A DNA stretch of 64,000 bases from Sphingomonas aquatilis (lineage in GTDB: Bacteria; Pseudomonadota; Alphaproteobacteria; Sphingomonadales; Sphingomonadaceae), in contig NZ_JACIDB010000001.1 in the NCBI RefSeq assembly GCF_014196115.1, positions 1,216,654 to 1,280,653 of the forward strand, given 5' to 3'. The notes under the pieces are model-generated. The model saw nothing but the letters and a program-made list of their open reading frames with translations, did no database searches and was not told the DNA's origin. Both the position numbers and the translations under genes were made by a program. This document shows, in pieces, positions 17,906 through 26,873 of the stretch. The number at the start of each line of letters is the position of its first letter. Position 1 is the stretch's first letter.

Positions 17906-18015
17906 CCGTCACCCCGGACTTGTTCCGGGGTCCACTCTGCGGCGAGGGGGATGGTTTGAGTCTCCTGCCGCCCCCTAGCGGCCCGGTGGACCCCGGAACG
18001 AGTCCGGGGTGACGG
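17906..18015. repeat. near-perfect 30-base inverted repeat pair
   Basis: Arms 17906-17935 (contains CACCCCGGACTTGTTCCGGG) and 17986-18015 are reverse complements with one mismatch in 30 bases, separated by 50 bases. Each arm is itself palindromic (CCCCGGA...TCCGGGG). This sequence is a very common dispersed intergenic repeat of alphaproteobacteria. It lies between two convergent genes and could act as a bidirectional terminator. Confidence 0.85.
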
Positions 18016-18057
18016 AAGACGGGCGGGGGCGCACTGTCACCAGCGCGCCCCGTTACC

Positions 18058-18597
18058 TCAGCGGCAGCGGACCTGCGACTGGTTCTGGTCGATCGCCTTG
18101 CCAGCGAGCGCACCGGCCGCGCCGCCGAGCAGGGTGCCGACGATGCGGCTACGGCCGCCATCGATCACATTGCCCAGAATGCCGCCCGCGGCGCCGCCGA
18201 TGACGAGCCCGGTCGTGCCATCGCTACGCTTGCAATAATAACGGCCGTCATTGCCGGCATAGACACGCTCGTCCGCGCTCAGCACGCGCTCGCGATAATT
18301 GTCGCCGCTGCGATAATAACGCGACGGATCGTAGCCGTTCTCGTCGCGATCGCCGGGGTAGCTATTGTTGTTGTAATAGTTTGCAGCCGGTGCCTCGCGA
18401 TAGCCGCCGGTCCCGGTGTAGCCGCCGCGCGACGCGCGATAGCGATCCACTTCGGCGCGATAGCGGGCGAGTTCGGCGTCGAATCGCTGCTGCGCGGCGG
18501 TGAAGCGCGCCTCGTCCTGTGCCGACTGGGCGACGACCGGAGTGGCGGCGGTGAGCGCGGCGGCCGCGGCAGCGGCGAGGGACAGCGACTTGAGCAT
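18058..18597 (-). CDS. exported glycine-zipper 2TM-type protein
   Basis: A 179-residue predicted secreted or envelope protein. It has a signal peptide (MLKSLSLAAAAAAALTAATP), a charged coiled-coil-like stretch (ARFTAAQQRFDAELARYRAE), and a Tyr/Gly/Asn-rich middle. The C-terminal glycine zipper is GLVIGGAAGGILGNVIDGG and IVGTLLGGAAGALAGKAID. Such zippers insert into or associate with membranes. Two cysteines (YYCKRSDG, VRCR) could form a disulfide. ATG 18597 was preferred over a start 17 codons upstream because it begins the signal peptide and has CAGGA about 9 bases before it. The family is common in sphingomonads; the role in the envelope is unknown. Confidence 0.8.
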   Translation of the reverse strand: MLKSLSLAAAAAAALTAATPVVAQSAQDEARFTAAQQRFDAELARYRAEVDRYRASRGGYTGTGGYREAPAANYYNNNSYPGDRDENGYDPSRYYRSGDNYRERVLSADERVYAGNDGRYYCKRSDGTTGLVIGGAAGGILGNVIDGGRSRIVGTLLGGAAGALAGKAIDQNQSQVRCR

Positions 18598-18740
18598 GGC
18601 GATCGTCCTGAGCTTCTTAGTCCGTTGATTCGGAACCGTAACGGCCATACGCGGAACCTACCCTGCCGGTTCCTGAACGGATGGTAGGCGGCGTATCGGC
18701 GAGCCGCGGTTGCCGGACGACGCCAAGGTGGGATCGGCCG

Positions 18741-18766
18741 CCTCAGTCCGTCGCCTCAGTCCGTCG
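18741..18766. repeat. 13-base perfect tandem duplication
   Basis: CCTCAGTCCGTCG occurs twice in a row (18741-18753, 18754-18766) in the spacer between the helicase gene end and the glycine-zipper gene start. It is followed by GTGCTCGCAATGACGAG, part of another widely dispersed intergenic repeat type. It looks like a decayed repeat element rather than a functional site. Confidence 0.6.
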
Positions 18767-18815
18767 CTGTGCTCGCAATGACGAGGAGGGTGGCCCTCGG
18801 GCGGGGGCGCTCCGA

Positions 18816-21101
18816 TCACCCGATCGTGACGAAGCTGTCCATCACCCGCTTGCGGCCGGCGGCTTCGAAGTCGATCTCCAGCTTGTTGCCTTCGATCTCG
18901 GCAATCGCGCCATAGCCGAATTTCTGGTGGAAGACGCGCATGCCGACGCTGAGGTCGCTGCGCCCCTTGTTGCCGATGCTGACCGCGCTCGCCCGGCTTT
19001 CGACGATCCGCGTCGGCTGGGTGGTGAAGCCGGAGCCGGAGCCCGCCGCGCGCTGCCAGCCCGGGCCGCGGCCGGTGCCGCGCGCGACATTGGCGAAGGG
19101 ATCGGCGCGCTCGCTCCAATTGGCGCGCCACAGGCTTTCGCCGCCCGACATGGTCGTGTCGCTGTCGGTATGTTCGGGCGGCAACTCGCCGACGAAGCGG
19201 CTCGGGATGCTGGAGGTCCACTGGCCGTAGATGCGGCGGTTGGCGGCGTGGAGGATCGTCGCGCGGCGGCGCGCACGCGTGATCGCGACATAGGCGAGGC
19301 GGCGCTCCTCCTCCAGGCTGCGCGTGCCGCCTTCGTCGATCGCGCGTTGCGAGGGGAACAGGCCTTCTTCCCAGCCGACGAGGAACACGGTGTCGAATTC
19401 GAGCCCCTTGGCGGCGTGGATCGTCATGATCGTCACCTCGGGCGCCTGCACTGCGCCTTCCTTGTCCATGACGAGGCTGACGTGTTCTAGGAACGCGCCG
19501 AGCGATTCATATTCCTCCATCGCGCGGACGAGTTCGGACAGGTTTTCGAGCCGCCCGGATGCCTCGACCGACTTTTCGGCCTGCCACATCGCGGTATAGC
19601 CCGATTCGTCGAGCATCTGCCGCGCGAGTTCGGCATGCGGCAGGTCGCGTGCCCGGTCGCGCCAGCGCGCGATGTCGCCGACGAAATTGCCGAGCGCGCG
19701 GCGCGCCTGCGGGGTCAGTTCGTCGGTGTCGAGGATGCGCGCGGCGGCAATGGTGAGCGGCACGCCCTCTGCGCGGGCGAGTTGATGGATCTTGGCGATC
19801 GCCTTGTCGCCAAGGCCGCGCTTGGGGACGTTGACGATGCGTTCGAAGGCCAGATCGTCCGAAGGCTGGTTGACGATGCGCAGATAGGCGAGCGCGTCGC
19901 GGATTTCGGCGCGTTCGTAGAAGCGATAGCCGCCGACGATGCGGTACGGCATGCCGATCGAGATGAAGCGGTCTTCGAACTCGCGCGTCTGGTGCTGTGC
20001 GCGGACGAGGATCGCGATATGATCGAGCGGGGTGCCGTTCCGCTGCGCGGCCTCAATCTCGTCGCTGACCCGGCGGGCTTCTTCGGGGCCGTCCCACACC
20101 CCCAGCACGCGCACCTTCTCGCCCACATCGAGTTCGGTCCACAGCGTCTTGCCGAGCCGACCGCCGTTATGCGCGATGACGCCCGATGCGGCGCCGAGGA
20201 TATGCGGCGTCGACCGGTAATTCTGTTCGAGGCGGATCACCTTGGCGCCGGGAAAATCCTTCTCGAACTTCAAGATGTTTTCGACCTGTGCGCCGCGCCA
20301 CGAATAGATGGACTGATCGTCGTCGCCGACGCAGGCGATGTTCTTGCGCGTCTGCGCCAGCAGCCGCAGCCACAGATACTGGACGATGTTGGTGTCCTGA
20401 TATTCGTCCACCATGATGTATTTGAAGCGGTCCTGATAAGTCCGCAGCACGTCGGCATGCGTCTTCAGGATGGTGAGCATGTGGAGCAGCAGGTCGCCGA
20501 AGTCGCAGGCGTTCACGCTGCGCAGCCGCGCCTGATATTGCGCGTACAGCTCGCCACCGCGCCCGTTGGCGTAGCGTTCGCTTTCGCCGGCATCGATATC
20601 GGCGGGGACCAGGCCCCTGTTTTTCCAATCGTCGATCAGGCCGGCGAGGCTGCGCGCGGGGAAGCGCTTTTCGTCGATGTCCGCGGCGACGATCAGCTGC
20701 TTGAGCAACCGCAACTGATCGTCGGTATCGAGGATGGTGAAGTTCGACTGCAATCCGACCAGCTCGGCATGACGGCGGAGCATCTTGGCGCCGATCGCGT
20801 GGAAGGTGCCGAGCCACGGCATGCCCTCCACCGCGTCGCCGACCATCCGGCCGACGCGCTCGCGCATCTCGCGCGCGGCCTTGTTGGTGAAGGTGACGGC
20901 GAGGATCTCCGACGGCCACGCCTTGCGCGTCCACAGCAGATGCGCGAGCCGCGCGGTCAGCGCCGCGGTCTTGCCCGTACCGGCGCCGGCCAGCATCAGC
21001 ACCGGGCCTTCGGTGGTGAGCACTGCGTCGCGCTGCGGCGGGTTCAACCCCTTGAGATACGGCGGATCCTGCAGGGCGGCGGGGGAGGCGGTGTCGGTCA
21101 C
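18816..21101 (-). CDS. UvrD/PcrA-type ATP-dependent DNA helicase
   Basis: A superfamily 1A 3'-5' helicase of about 761 residues acting in repair and clearance of recombination intermediates. It begins with the Q-motif region (LNPPQRDAVLTTEGP) and Walker A AGAGTGKT. The other helicase motifs follow: TFTNKAAREMRERV (Ia), VDEYQDTN (II), GDDDQSIYSWRGA (III), LEQNYRS (IV), MTIHAAKGLEFDTVFLVG (V) and RRLAYVAITRAR (VI). The C-terminal tail ends with a Tudor-like segment (VFHQKFGYGAIAEIEGNKL) that in PcrA/UvrD binds RNA polymerase. GTG 21101 is the preferred start; a TTG 12 codons upstream is possible. It is divergent from the MFS gene. Confidence 0.95.
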   Translation of the reverse strand: MTDTASPAALQDPPYLKGLNPPQRDAVLTTEGPVLMLAGAGTGKTAALTARLAHLLWTRKAWPSEILAVTFTNKAAREMRERVGRMVGDAVEGMPWLGTFHAIGAKMLRRHAELVGLQSNFTILDTDDQLRLLKQLIVAADIDEKRFPARSLAGLIDDWKNRGLVPADIDAGESERYANGRGGELYAQYQARLRSVNACDFGDLLLHMLTILKTHADVLRTYQDRFKYIMVDEYQDTNIVQYLWLRLLAQTRKNIACVGDDDQSIYSWRGAQVENILKFEKDFPGAKVIRLEQNYRSTPHILGAASGVIAHNGGRLGKTLWTELDVGEKVRVLGVWDGPEEARRVSDEIEAAQRNGTPLDHIAILVRAQHQTREFEDRFISIGMPYRIVGGYRFYERAEIRDALAYLRIVNQPSDDLAFERIVNVPKRGLGDKAIAKIHQLARAEGVPLTIAAARILDTDELTPQARRALGNFVGDIARWRDRARDLPHAELARQMLDESGYTAMWQAEKSVEASGRLENLSELVRAMEEYESLGAFLEHVSLVMDKEGAVQAPEVTIMTIHAAKGLEFDTVFLVGWEEGLFPSQRAIDEGGTRSLEEERRLAYVAITRARRRATILHAANRRIYGQWTSSIPSRFVGELPPEHTDSDTTMSGGESLWRANWSERADPFANVARGTGRGPGWQRAAGSGSGFTTQPTRIVESRASAVSIGNKGRSDLSVGMRVFHQKFGYGAIAEIEGNKLEIDFEAAGRKRVMDSFVTIG

Positions 21102-21299
21102 CGGCGAACAGGTAGGGAACGGCGCTTGGCTCGGCAAGCTGCGAGCGCGGCAAGCCCGGAAAAATCGGGGCAGCCACCGGTGCGGCCGCCCCGTAGTTCA
21201 GGGAGCACCAGTCGACAGAAAGGCGACCGATACATCGCGACCCACAGGGGGAGGGGAGCCGCGGTGGCACCTCGCTAGCGGCGGAATGTTGCGAAGGGA

Positions 21300-21316
21300 T
21301 GGCAACTTTGTTGCCA
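21300..21316. promoter_or_regulatory. short perfect inverted repeat upstream of MFS gene
   Basis: TGGCAAC-TTT-GTTGCCA, a 7-base perfect stem with a 3-base loop, lies 31 bases before the MFS start and about 200 bases before the divergent helicase start. It could be a regulator site or an mRNA leader hairpin; nothing decides between them. Confidence 0.35.
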
Positions 21317-21347
21317 GATGCCTTTGTTTGGGGGTTAGAAAGGCGGC

Positions 21348-22646
21348 ATGAGCCAATTCCCCGCCGCCAAAGTCCCGGACGCCGCCGTCACGCCAGCCTC
21401 GCCGCGCCGGATCCTGACCGCGAGTCTGGTCGGTACGGCCGTGGAATTCTACGATTTCTACATTTACGCCACCGCCGCGGCGCTGGTGTTTCCGGCGCTG
21501 TTCTTTCCGGGGGAAAGTGCATCGGCGCGGCAGATGATGAGCTTCGCGAGCTTTGCCGTGGCCTTCTTCGCGCGGCCGATCGGTGCGGCGGTGTTCGGGC
21601 ATTTCGGCGACCGGATCGGGCGCAAGTCGACCCTGGTCGCCAGCCTGTTGCTGATGGGCGGATCGACGGTCGCGATCGCCTTCCTGCCGACCTATAAACA
21701 ATTCGGCATCTGGGCGCCGCTGCTGTTGTGCCTGATGCGGTTGGGGCAGGGGCTGGGGCTGGGCGGCGAATGGGGCGGCGCGGCGCTGCTTGCGGTCGAG
21801 AATGCACCGCCGCATCGGCGCAACACCTGGGGCATGTTCCCCCCGCTGGGGGCGCCGGTCGGCTTCATCCTGGCGAACGGATTGTTCCTGCTGCTGGGGC
21901 TGGTGCTGAGCGACGGGCAGTTCCGCGCCTGGGGGTGGCGCCTGCCGTTCCTGGTGAGCGCAGTGCTGGTCGCGCTCGGCCTTTGGATCCGGCTGAAGCT
22001 GACCGAGACGCCCGCCTTCGTCGAAGCGGCCAAGGCCGAAGCGCTGCCCAAGGTGCCGCTCGCGACGCTGTTCGCCGGTCATGGTCGCGCGCTGCTGGCC
22101 GGCACCGGCGGGGTGGTGGCGTGCTTCGCGCTCTTCTATCTCGCGACCGCCTTTACGCTCAGCTACGGCACGACGACGCTGGGCTATGACAAGACGGCGC
22201 TGCTCGGCGTCGAGCTGGTCGCGATCCTGTTTCTGGCCGCAGGCGTGATTGTCGCGAGCGTGCTGGCGGACCGGACGGGGGCGGAGCGGATGCTGGTGAT
22301 CGGCTTTCTGGGCTGCATCGTCGCCGGCGCGCTGATGGGGCCGATGCTGGGCGCCGGATCGCTGGTCGTGGTGTTCGCGTGGCTGGCCTTCGCACTGTTC
22401 GTGATGGGCTTTGCCTATGGCCCGCTCGGCGGCTGGCTGCCGACGCTGTTTCCGGCGGGCGTGCGCTACACCGGTGTGTCGATGACGTTCAACGTCGGCG
22501 GCATTCTGGGCGGGGCGCTCGCGCCGATCGCGGCGCAGGCGCTGGCCGCGCGGGGGCTGTGGTGGATCGGCCTGTATCTGGTCGCGGCGGGCATCGTGAG
22601 CCTCGCCGGCCTTGCGCTGTTGCCGCGGGTCATCACCGCCGACTGA
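21348..22646 (+). CDS. MFS transporter, metabolite:H+ symporter (MHS) type
   Basis: A 432-residue inner-membrane transporter with 12 predicted helices. The first helix motif GTAVEFYDFYIYATAAALVF and the loop 2-3 motif GHFGDRIGRKSTL place it in the MHS group with KgtP, ShiA and ProP, which import organic acids or osmolytes with protons. RLGQGLGLGGEWGGAALLA in helix 4 supports this. The ATG has AAAGGCGGC before it. The 3' end overlaps the convergent small gene at 22633 by 14 bases. Substrate unknown; no catabolic gene is adjacent. Confidence 0.88.
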   Translation: MSQFPAAKVPDAAVTPASPRRILTASLVGTAVEFYDFYIYATAAALVFPALFFPGESASARQMMSFASFAVAFFARPIGAAVFGHFGDRIGRKSTLVASLLLMGGSTVAIAFLPTYKQFGIWAPLLLCLMRLGQGLGLGGEWGGAALLAVENAPPHRRNTWGMFPPLGAPVGFILANGLFLLLGLVLSDGQFRAWGWRLPFLVSAVLVALGLWIRLKLTETPAFVEAAKAEALPKVPLATLFAGHGRALLAGTGGVVACFALFYLATAFTLSYGTTTLGYDKTALLGVELVAILFLAAGVIVASVLADRTGAERMLVIGFLGCIVAGALMGPMLGAGSLVVVFAWLAFALFVMGFAYGPLGGWLPTLFPAGVRYTGVSMTFNVGGILGGALAPIAAQALAARGLWWIGLYLVAAGIVSLAGLALLPRVITAD

Positions 22647-22923
22647 ACCAGCGCGGCCAGCGCGACACGCTGCGTTTCGGGACGTCGGCCTCGGAATAGC
22701 CGGTCGCATTGAGCAGGAAGCTGGCGAGCAGCAACGCCTGGTTGCGGCTCAGCACCAGCCGCGTCGTCGCGATCTGCTGATTGTCGAGCGCCTGTGCGGA
22801 TGGCGTCGTCTGCACCTCCAGCTCGATGCCCTTGGGCAAGGGGTGATGCACCCATCCGACCACCGCCTGCGGCCCCGACCGCCGCGGGGCATCGTAATGG
22901 TGGGGAATGAACTGCGTCGCCAT
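22633..22923 (-). CDS. conserved small hypothetical protein (96 residues)
   Basis: A 96-residue soluble protein with no named family that I recognise. It has a very strong ribosome binding site (AGGAGGGAGCC before ATG), which supports it as real despite a 14-base overlap with the end of the MFS gene on the other strand. Notable segments are FIPHHYDAPRRSGPQAVVGW, LELEVQTT-like beta strands (GIELEVQTTPSAQ) and a helix with TRLVLSRNQALLLASFLLNA. The tail is basic (RSVSRWPRWFSRR). It sits 18 bases upstream of rsmD's end on the same strand, so rsmD may be transcribed before it. Confidence 0.65.
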   Translation of the reverse strand: MATQFIPHHYDAPRRSGPQAVVGWVHHPLPKGIELEVQTTPSAQALDNQQIATTRLVLSRNQALLLASFLLNATGYSEADVPKRSVSRWPRWFSRR

Positions 22924-22941
22924 GGCTCCCTCCTGTTGCGA

Positions 22942-23478
22942 TCAGGCGGCCCGCAACAGTGTCACACGGGCCTTCCCATGCACGCGGCTGGTGTCGATGG
23001 CGAACCCGGCGACCTCGACCGCCTCGTCGCGTGCGGTCTCTATGCTGACCCAGGTCGCGGCGTTCGTCCAGCCCAGCCGCGCCAATTTATCCAAGGCTAC
23101 CAAGCCTGCGCCGGTGCCGTAGGGCGGGTCCATCATGATGAGGTCGAGCGGCGCGCGCGCCGGCCCCAGCGCCATCACCGATCCACTGCGCACGTCGCCG
23201 CGCGTGCCGAGCTTGGCGAGGTTCGCCTTCAGCGCATCCAGCGCCGCGCCGTCCTGTTCGACGAACAGGCACGATGCCGCGCCACGCGACAGCGCCTCGA
23301 TCCCCAGCGCGCCCGATCCGGCGAACAGATCGGCGACGGCGAGCCCTTCGAAGCTGCCGAGGCGGCTGGTGAGCATCGAGAACAACGCCTCGCGTGTGCG
23401 GTCGGCGGTGGGGCGCGTCGCATCACCCTTGGGCGCGACGAGTGGACGCCCGCGCCACTGGCCGGCGATCACCCTCAC
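22942..23478 (-). CDS. rsmD: 16S rRNA (guanine(966)-N2)-methyltransferase
   Basis: A 178-residue SAM-dependent methyltransferase that modifies G966 of 16S rRNA during 30S assembly. It begins MRVIAGQWRGRPLVAPKG, with TRPTADRTREALFSML, the SAM-binding motif VADLFAGSGALGIEALSRGA, and the catalytic DPPYGTG (NPPY-type). Its start overlaps the stop of the pseudouridine synthase gene by 4 bases, so both rRNA-modification genes are translationally coupled. Length is normal. Confidence 0.96.
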   Translation of the reverse strand: MRVIAGQWRGRPLVAPKGDATRPTADRTREALFSMLTSRLGSFEGLAVADLFAGSGALGIEALSRGAASCLFVEQDGAALDALKANLAKLGTRGDVRSGSVMALGPARAPLDLIMMDPPYGTGAGLVALDKLARLGWTNAATWVSIETARDEAVEVAGFAIDTSRVHGKARVTLLRAA

Positions 23479-24854
23479 GAGCGGCCTCCGCGCGGTCCGC
23501 CCTTCGGCCCGCCCTTGAAGCCACCGCTGGGCGGACGCCCGCCCGATGGGCGCGGCGAGCCGCCGCCTGCGGGGCCGCCGCGCGTCGGGGCGTCGCCGCG
23601 GGGATGACGCTGGCCGGTGCGGGATGCGCCGGGCTTGCCTTGGCCGACACGGGGAGCGCCGGAGCGGTTGCGGTCGCCGCTGCGATCGGCGCCGCGTTCA
23701 TCCTGACGCTCCCACGGCTTCATCGCCGAGCCGCCGGTGGGGACGTTGGCCTTGCCGTCGCGGGCGTCGTCGCGTGCGCGCGCGTCGGTTCGGGTCCGCG
23801 TGCGGGCGCCGCGATCGGTCGTCGCGGGGGTGCGGAAGCCGGGGCGGGGCGCTTCGCCCGTGGCGGGCGCGCGCGGGTTCGCCGTGCGGGCGGGGGCGGG
23901 ACGGTCCGCGCTGCCTTCGGGACGCGGGCGCGATCGTGTCGGGCGCTCGTCTGGCGTGGTCGGCCGTACGGTTGCCGGCCGCTCCATGCCGCGCTCGGCG
24001 CCGCGGCGCGTGCGAGTGGTGCGATCGACGCTGGGCGCGGTGCGGAAGCCGGCACGGGGGGCGGCCGCGATCGGCTCGTCCGGCGCGCCGCCCTTCAGCG
24101 TCTTGCGGAAGCCGACGATCTCATGCTGCTTCACCTCGCCGATCCCGCCGACCGGCAGGTCGCCGAGCACGAACGGGCCGTAGCGGGTGCGGATCAGGCG
24201 GCTGACCTGCAGCCCCAGATGTTCGAGGACGCGGCGCACCTCGCGGTTCTTGCCTTCGGTGATCGTGATCTCGATCCATACGTTGGCGCCGGTGCGCCGC
24301 TCGATATTGGCGTCGATCGAGCCGTAGCGAATGCCCTCGATCTCGACGCCCTCGGCCAGCTCCTCGAGCTGCTGCTGCGTGACGTTGCCATAGGCGCGCG
24401 CGCGATAGCTGCGCTCGACACCGGTCGCGGGCAGCTCCAGCTGCCGCTTGAAGCCGCCGTCGGTGGTCAGCAGCAGCAGCCCCTCGGTATTGAGGTCGAG
24501 CCGCCCAACGGGCACCAGCCGCGGCAGGTCGTGGGGCAGGCGATCGTAGATCGTCGGCCGCCCCTTGGGGTCGCGTTCGGTGACCAGCAGCCCGGTCGGC
24601 TTGTGATACAGGAACAACCGCGTCGGTTCGGGTGAGCCGACGGGCTGGCCATCGACGGTCACGCCGCGCAGCGACGTCAGCACGGTGGCGGGCGTGTCGA
24701 GTACCTTGCCGTCGAGCGCGACGCGCCCTTCGGCGATCATCCGTTCGATCTCGCGACGGCTGGCGACGCCCGCGCGGGCCAGCAGTTTCGCGATCCGGTC
24801 GCCGGGCGTCTTGCCCGCGGCGGCAGGGGTGCGGGGGTCTTTGGGGTCGGCCAT
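23475..24854 (-). CDS. RsuA/RluB-family rRNA pseudouridine synthase with long disordered tail
   Basis: A 459-residue protein. An N-terminal S4 RNA-binding domain (RIAKLLARAGVASRREIERM, GRVALDGKVL) is followed by the synthase core. The core holds the catalytic-Asp motif VGRLDLNTEGLLLLTTDG, then RSYRARAYG and EGKNREVRRVLEHLGLQVSRLIRTRYGPF, characteristic of the RsuA/RluB/RluE/RluF group. After about residue 250 comes a ~200-residue low-complexity tail rich in Arg, Gly, Pro and Thr, ending in GG-rich RGG-like repeats. The tail probably binds RNA non-specifically; such extensions are usual in alphaproteobacteria. The exact uridine target (23S 2605 or another) cannot be fixed from sequence. Confidence 0.93.
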   Translation of the reverse strand: MADPKDPRTPAAAGKTPGDRIAKLLARAGVASRREIERMIAEGRVALDGKVLDTPATVLTSLRGVTVDGQPVGSPEPTRLFLYHKPTGLLVTERDPKGRPTIYDRLPHDLPRLVPVGRLDLNTEGLLLLTTDGGFKRQLELPATGVERSYRARAYGNVTQQQLEELAEGVEIEGIRYGSIDANIERRTGANVWIEITITEGKNREVRRVLEHLGLQVSRLIRTRYGPFVLGDLPVGGIGEVKQHEIVGFRKTLKGGAPDEPIAAAPRAGFRTAPSVDRTTRTRRGAERGMERPATVRPTTPDERPTRSRPRPEGSADRPAPARTANPRAPATGEAPRPGFRTPATTDRGARTRTRTDARARDDARDGKANVPTGGSAMKPWERQDERGADRSGDRNRSGAPRVGQGKPGASRTGQRHPRGDAPTRGGPAGGGSPRPSGGRPPSGGFKGGPKGGPRGGRS

Positions 24855-24977
24855 CGTCGCCCCATACGCGCAATTGTGCCGCGCGTGAAAAAATTTGCGT
24901 CACTTGCCGCCAGATGCGCGTTAACCGAATCGGGCGTGACATGGGATAACGCCGTCAACCAAGGGGCATAGCGGCAT

Positions 24978-25427
24978 ATGTTGTTCGGGCGGAAGAAGCG
25001 GCTGATCGAACGGCTGCTGGTGGTCGAGGACGAGCCACTCATCGCCTTCGATACCGAACATATTCTGCGCGAGGCGGGCTATACGATCATTGCGACGGTA
25101 GACCGCGTGGCAGAGGCGGTGTCGGTGCTGGAATCGGGCGAGGCGCTCGACCTGGTGCTGGTCGACGTCAATCTGGCGGACGGATCGGGGCTGGACGTCG
25201 CGCGCAGTGCCCGTGCCGCCGCGGTGCCGGTGCTGTTCGTCACCGGTCGCTTCCCGCCCGAGGCGGAGGCGCTGGCGACCGGGCGCCTGGTCAAACCCTA
25301 TCAGCAACGCGACCTGATCGGATCGATCGAGGCGATCGACGCCGCGCTCGCCGGCAAGCGCCCGCGCAAGCTGCCCACGGGCTTCGCATTGTTCGCCGCA
25401 CCGCCGGGGGAAGCGCCCGCCGCGTAA
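24978..25427 (+). CDS. single-domain response regulator (receiver)
   Basis: A 149-residue receiver protein without an output domain. The acidic pair is in VVEDEPLI, the phospho-acceptor is Asp63 (LVDVNLADGSG), the switch Thr is in LFVTGRFP, and the conserved Lys is in LVKPYQ. A short Pro/Ala tail follows. The N-terminus (MLFGRKKRL) is basic. Such proteins pass phosphate between kinases or act by protein contact. The layout resembles the HWE-kinase-associated receivers; an HWE kinase lies 28 kb away but no kinase is adjacent. It is divergent from the pseudouridine synthase gene with a 123-base spacer. Confidence 0.88.
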   Translation: MLFGRKKRLIERLLVVEDEPLIAFDTEHILREAGYTIIATVDRVAEAVSVLESGEALDLVLVDVNLADGSGLDVARSARAAAVPVLFVTGRFPPEAEALATGRLVKPYQQRDLIGSIEAIDAALAGKRPRKLPTGFALFAAPPGEAPAA

Positions 25428-25468
25428 TCCCGCTGGTCGGCGGCGAATAAGCCGTTAGTGTTGCCGCC

Positions 25469-26869
25469 ATGTTGACCGGCAACAATCTCTACTTCCTCAT
25501 CGTCGCGGCCTTCGCCGCACTCGTCGTCGCGATCATGCGCCGCTCCCCGGCAATCCGGGCACGGCTGACGCCGCTGGCGCCCTATGCGGAACGCGGGCCG
25601 ATCGCGGTATTCTTCATGGGCATTTCGTCCGGCCTCGCCTTTACGATGATCGGCGCGACGCTGACGACGCGGCTGAAGCAGGACGGGCTGGACAAGGCGA
25701 CGATCACCGCCTTCACGCTGGGCTTCCTCGTCTACAATCTGAAGCCGCTGTGGGCCTGGATGGTCGACGGGGTCCGGCTGCCGCTGATCGGCGCACTGGG
25801 GCAGCGCGTATCGTGGATCCTGCTGGCGGGCGTGATGGTGATCGCGGCGGTCACCAATCTGGCACTGGTTGATCCGGCGGCGAATTTGCAGGCGACGATC
25901 ATCGCGGTCGTGCTGGTCGGCTTTGCCGGCGCGACCTACGACATCGTCATCGACGCCTATCGTATCGAGACGCTGGAGCCCGAACAGATGGGCGTCGGAT
26001 CGGGCATGACGCAATATGGCTGGAAGATCGGGTCGGTGCTGGCCGGATCGCTGGCGTTGGTGATCGCGGCGCGATCGAACTGGCATGTCGCCTATCTCGC
26101 CTGCGTGCTGTTCGCGCTGCCGGCGATGATCGTCGCGCTGACCCGCGGCGAGCCGGCGCGGCGGCGCGAGCCGGCGCAGCGGCGCGGGCTTGCCGAGGTG
26201 CAAGCGTCGATCGTCGGGCCGTTCCTGGAATTCTTCCGCCGCCACGGCGCGTGGCTGATCCTCGCGTTCATCCTGCTCCACAAGATCGGCGATACGCTGG
26301 GGCAGCAGGCGCTGCGTCTGCTGCTCGACGACCTGGGCTTCACCAATGACGAGATTGCGCTGTACGACGTGGTCATCGGCTTCTGGGCGTTCTGGATCGG
26401 TCTGGCGCTCGGCGGCGTGCTGTATGCGCGGCTGGGCCTGAAGCGATCGGTGATGCTCAGCCTGATCCTGATGATGGTGTCCAACGCCAGCTTCGCGCTG
26501 CTCGCGGCATCGGGGCATTCGAACCTCGGCCTCGCGGGCGCGATGGCGTTCGAGAATATGGCGAGCGGCATCGGCGGCGTCACCGTCGTCGCCTATTTCT
26601 CGGCGCTCTGCGACCTGCGCTTCACCGCGTCGCAATATGCGTTGATCTCCGCGGCGGCGAGTATCGTCGGCCGTATCCTGACCGCGACGACGACGGGGCA
26701 ATTGGTCGACCGCTTCGGCTATGTCGCCTTCTATTGGGGCACGACCTTTGCCGCGCTGCCCGGTGTGCTGCTGTTCTGGTGGATGAGCCGGTCGGGCCTG
26801 ATCGACCGTTCGATGGGCAGCGCCGGCACGGCGGGCGAGGGCGACGTGCGCGAAGCGCCGAAGGACTGA
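25469..26869 (+). CDS. MFS transporter, AmpG/PAT-like
   Basis: A 466-residue inner-membrane protein with 12 or more predicted helices. It has features of the AmpG-like peptide-acetyl-CoA transporter group: GISSGLAFTMIGATLTTRLKQDGL near the N-terminus, YDIVIDAYRIETLEPEQMG (the D-A-Y-R segment typical of the group), and QALRLLLDDLGFTNDEIALYDVV at the start of the second half. AmpG itself imports anhydro-muropeptides for cell-wall recycling; the exact substrate here is uncertain. It converges on the sugar-transferase gene with only 4 bases between stop codons. Confidence 0.82.
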   Translation: MLTGNNLYFLIVAAFAALVVAIMRRSPAIRARLTPLAPYAERGPIAVFFMGISSGLAFTMIGATLTTRLKQDGLDKATITAFTLGFLVYNLKPLWAWMVDGVRLPLIGALGQRVSWILLAGVMVIAAVTNLALVDPAANLQATIIAVVLVGFAGATYDIVIDAYRIETLEPEQMGVGSGMTQYGWKIGSVLAGSLALVIAARSNWHVAYLACVLFALPAMIVALTRGEPARRREPAQRRGLAEVQASIVGPFLEFFRRHGAWLILAFILLHKIGDTLGQQALRLLLDDLGFTNDEIALYDVVIGFWAFWIGLALGGVLYARLGLKRSVMLSLILMMVSNASFALLAASGHSNLGLAGAMAFENMASGIGGVTVVAYFSALCDLRFTASQYALISAAASIVGRILTATTTGQLVDRFGYVAFYWGTTFAALPGVLLFWWMSRSGLIDRSMGSAGTAGEGDVREAPKD

Positions 26870-26873
26870 CGCG

